Positions 26,675-32,174 of a stretch of 32,174 nt of DNA are shown in pieces. Numbering within the stretch: position 1 is the first letter of the stretch; every line of letters begins with the position of its first letter. The stretch is from Chloroflexota bacterium (lineage in GTDB: Bacteria; Chloroflexota; Anaerolineae; UBA4142): positions 1 through 32,174 of the forward strand of contig VGOB01000038.1 in NCBI GenBank assembly GCA_016865935.1. Direction: 5' to 3'. The notes beneath the pieces were generated by a model that searched no databases, was not told the origin of the DNA, and worked only from the letters and a program-made list of their open reading frames with translations. A program made the translations under genes and the position numbers.

Positions 26675-27868
26675 GTGAACACCGTTTCTTTTCGACTCCC
26701 CCCCGCCGAATTTCAATTCCGCGCCAAGCGCTTGCTCGATCACGTCAAGCGTCAGCAGTTGAGTGGCGCGGTCTTGTTCGACAATTTCCACATCACGTAC
26801 TTTACGGGTTTCGCGTTCATCCCCACCGAGCGCCCGATTTGTTTTGCGATGAACGCGGACGGCGAGCGCGTCCTCTTCGTCCCGCGCCTCGAAGTGGAAC
26901 ACGCGCAAGCCGAAGCGCAAGTCGAGCGCGTCGAATCGTACGTCGAGTACCCCGACCATCCGCATCCGATGAAATTGTTCGCGGAAATTCTAAAGCGATT
27001 GGAGATTCGGGACAAGGTCGGCGCAGACAACGACGGCTATCCCTGGATTCTTGGCTATCAAGGCGAGTCGCTCTCGTCGCTCACCGGCGCGCAAATCGTC
27101 AACGTCAATCCATTCGTCGAGCATCAGATGGCGATCAAGAGCGATGCGGAACTCGCGCTGATTCGCGAAAGCTGCAAGTGGGGCAATCTCGCGCACCGGC
27201 TCTTGCAAAAGTACACGCGCGTCGGCGCGAACGAAGTCGAGGTGAGCAAGCGCGCGAGCATTGAAGCGACGCTGACGATGCTCGACACGCTGGGACACTT
27301 GTATCGCTCGCAAAGTATGTTCTCCGATGGACCCGAGGCGGGTTATCGCGGACAAATCGGGCGGAACGCGGCGATTCCGCACGCGCTGACGACGAACGCG
27401 ATTTTTATGCCCGGCGACGTGCTCGTCACTGGCGCGAACGCGCCGCTGTGGGGTTACAACTCGGAACTCGAACGGACGATGATTATCGGCGCGGCGAGCG
27501 CGGAACAGAAAAAATTTTTCGACCACATGGTCGCGTTGCAAGACACCGCATTAAACGCGATCAAGCCCGGCGCGAAATGCCGCGACGTTGATCGCGCGGT
27601 TCATGCCTATTTCGACCAGCACGACTTGATGCCGTACTGGCGACATCATTCAGGTCACGCCATCGGCTTGCGCTACCACGAAGGTCCGTTTCTCGATTTG
27701 GGCGACGATACGATGATCGAACCTGGGATCGTCTTCACGGTCGAGCCGGGTTTGTACGCGCCGAACCTGGGCGGCTTTCGTCATTCCGATACGGTCGTGG
27801 TTACCCAAGACGGAATTGAGGCGTTGACGTACTATCCGCGCGATCTGGCGAGTCTGACAATCCAGTGA
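26675..27868 (+). CDS. M24-family peptidase, second copy
   Basis: DNFHITYFTGF...HHSGHAIGLRYHEGPFLDLGDD...GIVFTVEPGLY; GTG start after GGAGGT. Confidence 0.85.
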   Translation: MNTVSFRLPPAEFQFRAKRLLDHVKRQQLSGAVLFDNFHITYFTGFAFIPTERPICFAMNADGERVLFVPRLEVEHAQAEAQVERVESYVEYPDHPHPMKLFAEILKRLEIRDKVGADNDGYPWILGYQGESLSSLTGAQIVNVNPFVEHQMAIKSDAELALIRESCKWGNLAHRLLQKYTRVGANEVEVSKRASIEATLTMLDTLGHLYRSQSMFSDGPEAGYRGQIGRNAAIPHALTTNAIFMPGDVLVTGANAPLWGYNSELERTMIIGAASAEQKKFFDHMVALQDTALNAIKPGAKCRDVDRAVHAYFDQHDLMPYWRHHSGHAIGLRYHEGPFLDLGDDTMIEPGIVFTVEPGLYAPNLGGFRHSDTVVVTQDGIEALTYYPRDLASLTIQ

Positions 27869-27960
27869 ACGGTGAACAGTGAACAGTGTTCAGTATTCAG
27901 GATTCAGACCGAACACTGAACACTGAACACTGAATACTGAATGCTGAATGCTGAATGCTG
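27864..27960. repeat. Inverted heptamer array AGTGAAC/GAACACT/GAATGCT
   Basis: AGTGAAC GGTGAAC AGTGAAC AGTGTTC AGTATTC AGGATTC ... GAACACT x3 GAATACT GAATGCT x3. Confidence 0.95.
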
Positions 27961-27978
27961 TTTACCGACGAGGTGCCA

Positions 27979-28950
27979 ATGACGACACAAACGCTCGATC
28001 CCAACGAAGTCCGTTTCTTCAGTGGCAATTCCAATCCGCAACTCGCCGCCAACGTTGCAAGTCATCTCGGCGTGCCGCTCGATCCGACGCTCATCACGCG
28101 CTTTAGCAATGATGATCTGTACATCCAACTCGGCGCGAGCGTGCGGGGGCGCAGCGTCTTCGTCGTCCAGTCTCTCGCGCCGCCGGTGAATGATCACTTG
28201 ATGGAACTTTTGATGATGATCGACATTGCGCGCTCCGCTGCCGCGAAGCAAGTGCACGCGATCATTCCGTACTTTTCGTTTGCGCGCTCCGACAAAAAAG
28301 ACGCGCCGCGCATTTGCATCACCGCGCGTCTCGTCGCCGATTTGCTGGAGACGGCAGGCGCGACCCAGGTGATGACGATGGTGCTCCACGCGCCGCAAGT
28401 GCACGGCTTTTTCAGTGTGCCAACGGATCCACTCACCAGCCGCCCCGTTTTCCATCAGCACTTTCAAGAGGATGATTTATCGAGTACGATTGTCGTCGCG
28501 CCCGATATGGGGCATGCCAAGTCCGCCGCGCGCTTTGCCAAAGACCTGGGCTTGCCGATCACCGCCGGCGACAAAGAGCGCATTTCGGATACGCAAGTCC
28601 GCATCACCATCGTCGGGCGGCAAGTGAACGGTTTCAAACGCGCGCTCGTGTACGACGACGAGATTGCGACGGGCGGTTCGATTCTGGAATTGAGTCGCTT
28701 GTTGATCGAGCAGGGCGTTCGAGAAATTTGGGTTGCGTGTACGCACGGCGTTTTTACGCGCGGCGCGTTGGAACGGCTGGGCGCGCTGCCGCAAATCACG
28801 CGCGTCGTGACGACGGACACGGTGACGATTCCACCCGAAAAGCGACATCCCAAATTGCAAGTGTTGTCGGTCGCGCATGTTTTCGCCGACGCGATCCGCC
28901 GCAACTATTTGCATCAATCCATCGGCGATCTGTTTGTGTTTGGGGAGTAG
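27979..28950 (+). CDS. Ribose-phosphate pyrophosphokinase-like protein (divergent)
   Basis: FFSGNSNPQLAANVASHLG, SVRGRSVFVVQSLAPPVNDHLMELLMMIDIARSAAAKQVHAIIPYF, ALVYDDEIATGGS. Confidence 0.8.
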   Translation: MTTQTLDPNEVRFFSGNSNPQLAANVASHLGVPLDPTLITRFSNDDLYIQLGASVRGRSVFVVQSLAPPVNDHLMELLMMIDIARSAAAKQVHAIIPYFSFARSDKKDAPRICITARLVADLLETAGATQVMTMVLHAPQVHGFFSVPTDPLTSRPVFHQHFQEDDLSSTIVVAPDMGHAKSAARFAKDLGLPITAGDKERISDTQVRITIVGRQVNGFKRALVYDDEIATGGSILELSRLLIEQGVREIWVACTHGVFTRGALERLGALPQITRVVTTDTVTIPPEKRHPKLQVLSVAHVFADAIRRNYLHQSIGDLFVFGE

Positions 28951-28974
28951 GACAAATCTGTAAATTTGTCCTAC
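28947..28974. repeat. Hairpin GTAGGACAAAT-ctgtaa-ATTTGTCCTAC
   Basis: 11-bp perfect stem; same sequence family as the outer arms at 1010/1270. Confidence 0.8.
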
Positions 28975-28987
28975 AAGCGAGGTGATT

Positions 28988-31900
28988 ATGCCACAGGACA
29001 TTTCTAGGTTACGAATCTTTGTCGCTTCGCCGGGGGATGTGAAAGACGAACGCGACCGGCTTGGGCGCGTCGTGGAACATTTGCGAACTCACGTCGCAGC
29101 GCAGTATGGACTGGATTTGGAACTCGTGCGTTGGGAAACGCACATGCGCCCGGGGGTTGCCGCTGACGCGCAAGCCGTTGTCAATCCACAGATCGGCGCT
29201 TACGATTTGTTCATCGGCATTTTGTGGAATCGTTTCGGCACGCCGACCGGGCGCGCCGAATCCGGTACCCGCGAGGAATTCGATCAGGCATACGCGCGCT
29301 GGCAAAAAGATCCGGATAGTTTGGAAATCTGGATCTATTTCAGCAAGCAACCGTTCAACTTTACCGCGCCGCAAGAATTGGAACAGAAAACCAAGGTATT
29401 GGCATTCCGACAGGAATTGCAGACAGTCAAAGGGTTTCTAACGTGGGAGTATGCTACCCTGGCTGAGTTTGAAGAGCAGGTGCGCGGTCATCTGGAATCG
29501 TTCATTCCCAAACACGCGACTCTGGCAAAACCACTGCCTCGTCCTGCGTCTCCACTTGCCTCATCAATCGCCCCAACCAAACTCCACGCCGGGTATCTGC
29601 GCCGCGTCCAAACGACGTGCAACGCGCTGCCGCTCGCGGTGATCGATCCGCGCGCCGTCGAACGCACGCGCCAACAAACGATGGATTTGCTCGCGGTCTA
29701 CGTCGCACTCAACACGCAGACGCCGGCGCCGCTGACCGAAGAGGAACTCAAAGAGAAGCAAACGCGCGCCCGGCGCGAAGAAATGCCGGACGCGGCGCGC
29801 GAAACGCGGCTTCTCACCGCGCTGCAAGCCGCCGCGCGCGAACGGCAAATGGTTCTGCTCGGCGATCCGGGCGGCGGCAAGTCCACCTTTGCGAATTATC
29901 TCGCGCTTTGTCTTGCCGGCGCGCAGTTGGAAGCGTTGGGCGAGACCGGCGCGCTGCCTGGGCAAAACTGGCTCAAGTACCTCCAACCCGCGTGGACGCA
30001 CGGCGCGTTGCTCCCTCTGCAAATCGTCTTGCGGCATTTTGCCAAGAGCGATCACTGCAACGGCACCGCGGCGGGGCTGTGGAATTTTATCGCGCAAACC
30101 CTGGACGCGCAGTCGCTTGCCGATTACGCGCCGTACCTCCAGCAGCGTCTGCACGACGGCGGCGTGCTGGCGCTGTTCGATGGGTTGGACGAAGTGGCGG
30201 ACGCGACCAAGTCGCAAGCCGTGCGCGACGCGGTGCGCGAGTTCGCTCAGACCTACGGACATCCCGCCAATCGTTTTCTGGTGACTTGTCGCGGCTATGC
30301 GTACCAAGACGCGCGTTGGCAGTTGGATCATTTCGCGATTTACACTCTCGCCGCGTTCGATCAAGCGCAGATTGATGCATTCATCGGCTGTTGGTACAAA
30401 GAGGTCTGTCGGCTCGGTTGGAAGAGTGAAACCGAGGCGGAGGAGTTGACGGGACGATTGCAGGAGGCGACGCGCCGGACCGATCTCGCGCCGCTGGCAA
30501 AAAATCCACTCCAGTTGGCGATGATGGCGTCGCTGCACTTTTCCTGGGGACGCCTGCCGGACGATCGCGTCGAACTGTACCAAGAAATGGTGCGGCTACT
30601 CCTCGTGCGTTGGCAGGAAGCGCGCCTGGGACAAGAAACCGGCGTGACGCAATTGGTGCGCGCGGGCGAATTGGAATCGGCGTTAGAGCGCGTCGCGTTC
30701 GTCGCGCACCGCAGTCAGCAAGGCACCGAAGGCGCGGCGGACATCAGCGAAGCGATGCTCCGCAGTGTGTTCAAGGATTGTTTGGAGGGCGATTGGAATC
30801 GCGCCGGAGAAATGGTGACGTTCATCCAAGACCGCGCCGGACTGCTGATTGATCGCGGGAAAGGAACGTACACTTTTCCGCATCGCAGTTACCAGGAATA
30901 TCTCGCCGGTTCGTACCTGGCGGTGCAGCCGGACTTTCCGGATCAGGTCGCGGACTTGGTGCGCGCGAACTATGCCCAGTGGCGCGAGGTCGCGCTGTGG
31001 GCGGTCGAAGTGATGGCGCGTCTGAAAAAGATGGTTCACGTCGCGGTGGACGTTGCCGCCGCGCTCTGCCCGCGCGAATCACCCGGCGCGCAAGAACCCG
31101 AGATCGAATGGCGCGCGGCGCACCTTGCCGGTGAAGCGCTCGTCCAGATCGGGTTGGAGCGCGTGAACGCGCACGTGCTCCACAGCCAGGTGGTGGAACG
31201 CGTGCGGTGTTGGCTGGTCGCGCTGCTCGAACGCGGCGTCTTGACCCCCGCCGACCGCGCGGCGGCGGGACGCACGCTCGCGCACCTGGGCGATCCGCGT
31301 CCCGGCGTTGGCGTCACCCTTCCCCTGTCGAAGACGGGGGGAGGGACGGGGAGGGGGGTGCCTGATATCGTCTGGTGCGAAGTGCCCGCCGGAGAATTCG
31401 TAATGGGCACGCGCACAGAGGACATTGCCGCCCTGATGAAGAAATATGGCGGCGATCGCGATTGGTACGAGTACGAAACGCCGCAACTCAAACTCAATCT
31501 GCCTGCATTTCTCATCGCCAAGTATCCGTTGACGAACGCGCAGTTCGACGCGTTTGCGCGCGCGGACGGTTATCGCAATGAACGATATTGGACGGAAGCC
31601 ATCGCGCAAGGTTGGTGGCAAAAGGACGGATTCAAAGGGCGATTCGATGAACAACGGCGCGATCATCCCTACGATTTGGGCGCACCGTTCAATTTGCCAA
31701 ATCATCCGGTTGTGGGTATAACGTGGTACGAAGCGCTCGCGTTTTGCCGCTGGCTCACGGAGAGATTTCAGATTTCAGATTTCAGAATTCAGATTGAAAA
31801 GATCGTTGACCGTGATTTGCAATCCGCAATTCGCAATTCGCAATTTGCAATTCGATTGCCCACTGAAGCGGAATGGGAAAAAGCCGCGCGCGGCTCTGAG

Positions 31901-32174
31901 GGTCGAATCTTTCCGTGGCAGGGTGAACTGACGCCGCAACACGTAAACTACAGCGAGACGAACATCGGCGCGACGAGCGCGGTTGGGAGTTTTCCGTTAG
32001 GCGCATCGCCGTATGGCGCACTGGATATGAGCGGCAACGTCTGGGAATGGTGTAGCACCAAGTGGATCGAGAACTATAAAGACTATGCCAAGCGCGCCAA
32101 AGAGCGCGAGAATTTGGAAGGTACGGATTACCGGGTTCTGCGCGGCGGGTCGTTCGACTTCCTTCAGTACTACG
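28988..32174 (+). CDS. DUF4062-like - NACHT STAND NTPase - FGE-sulfatase protein, 3' truncated by the window edge
   Basis: Continuous open frame read by eye to the last base. RIFVASPGDVKDERDRL; Walker A LLGDPGGGKST; Walker B LALFDGLDEVAD; C-terminal VPAGEFVMGT...RLPTEAEWEKAARG...GNVWEWC...YRVLRGGSF. Confidence 0.85.
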   Translation, partial: MPQDISRLRIFVASPGDVKDERDRLGRVVEHLRTHVAAQYGLDLELVRWETHMRPGVAADAQAVVNPQIGAYDLFIGILWNRFGTPTGRAESGTREEFDQAYARWQKDPDSLEIWIYFSKQPFNFTAPQELEQKTKVLAFRQELQTVKGFLTWEYATLAEFEEQVRGHLESFIPKHATLAKPLPRPASPLASSIAPTKLHAGYLRRVQTTCNALPLAVIDPRAVERTRQQTMDLLAVYVALNTQTPAPLTEEELKEKQTRARREEMPDAARETRLLTALQAAARERQMVLLGDPGGGKSTFANYLALCLAGAQLEALGETGALPGQNWLKYLQPAWTHGALLPLQIVLRHFAKSDHCNGTAAGLWNFIAQTLDAQSLADYAPYLQQRLHDGGVLALFDGLDEVADATKSQAVRDAVREFAQTYGHPANRFLVTCRGYAYQDARWQLDHFAIYTLAAFDQAQIDAFIGCWYKEVCRLGWKSETEAEELTGRLQEATRRTDLAPLAKNPLQLAMMASLHFSWGRLPDDRVELYQEMVRLLLVRWQEARLGQETGVTQLVRAGELESALERVAFVAHRSQQGTEGAADISEAMLRSVFKDCLEGDWNRAGEMVTFIQDRAGLLIDRGKGTYTFPHRSYQEYLAGSYLAVQPDFPDQVADLVRANYAQWREVALWAVEVMARLKKMVHVAVDVAAALCPRESPGAQEPEIEWRAAHLAGEALVQIGLERVNAHVLHSQVVERVRCWLVALLERGVLTPADRAAAGRTLAHLGDPRPGVGVTLPLSKTGGGTGRGVPDIVWCEVPAGEFVMGTRTEDIAALMKKYGGDRDWYEYETPQLKLNLPAFLIAKYPLTNAQFDAFARADGYRNERYWTEAIAQGWWQKDGFKGRFDEQRRDHPYDLGAPFNLPNHPVVGITWYEALAFCRWLTERFQISDFRIQIEKIVDRDLQSAIRNSQFAIRLPTEAEWEKAARGSEGRIFPWQGELTPQHVNYSETNIGATSAVGSFPLGASPYGALDMSGNVWEWCSTKWIENYKDYAKRAKERENLEGTDYRVLRGGSFDFLQYY
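31315..31360 (+). repeat. G-rich imperfect palindrome in frame between NACHT and FGE regions
   Basis: CACCCTTCCCCTGTCGAAGACGGGGGGAGGGACGGGGAGGGGGGTG. Confidence 0.75.
31763..31860. repeat. 14-unit heptamer array inside the FGE domain
   Basis: AGATTTC x3 AGAATTC AGATTGA AAAGATC GTTGACC GTGATTT GCAATCC GCAATTC x2 GCAATTT GCAATTC GATTGCC in unbroken 7-nt register. Confidence 0.9.

Overview
GC-rich bacterial window; gene content and repeat style suggest a Chloroflexota-like genome (inference). Almost every gene is on the + strand. Contents, in order: a two-component/c-di-GMP block (histidine kinase lacking a sensor, double-REC regulator, REC-PASx5-GAFx2-HD-GYP); a Fur-family regulator with a perfect TTGCAACTAGTTGCAA operator, followed by two CooC-like nickel-insertion ATPases, a zinc-ribbon protein and HemW; a DNA methyltransferase with a possible restriction partner; a propionyl/methylmalonyl-CoA block (biotin carboxylase, BCCP, methylmalonyl-CoA mutase, epimerase, second isobutyryl-CoA-mutase-like enzyme) interleaved with toxin-antitoxin modules (DUF433/DUF5615, HEPN/MNT); DinB, two M24 peptidases and a PRPP synthetase homologue; and a large DUF4062-NACHT-FGE-sulfatase STAND protein that runs off the right edge and is absent from the ORF track. 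The most unusual signal is not a gene. It is a pervasive set of short-period (7-nt, once 8-nt) degenerate tandem arrays and palindromes of many unrelated sequences. They (a) start at or contain the stop codons of about a dozen genes, often as inverted-repeat hairpins, and (b) sit in frame inside conserved proteins (HemW, histidine kinase, acyl-CoA mutase, FGE domain), so that unrelated proteins carry the same cyclic heptapeptides. All calls are by eye; no searches were run.
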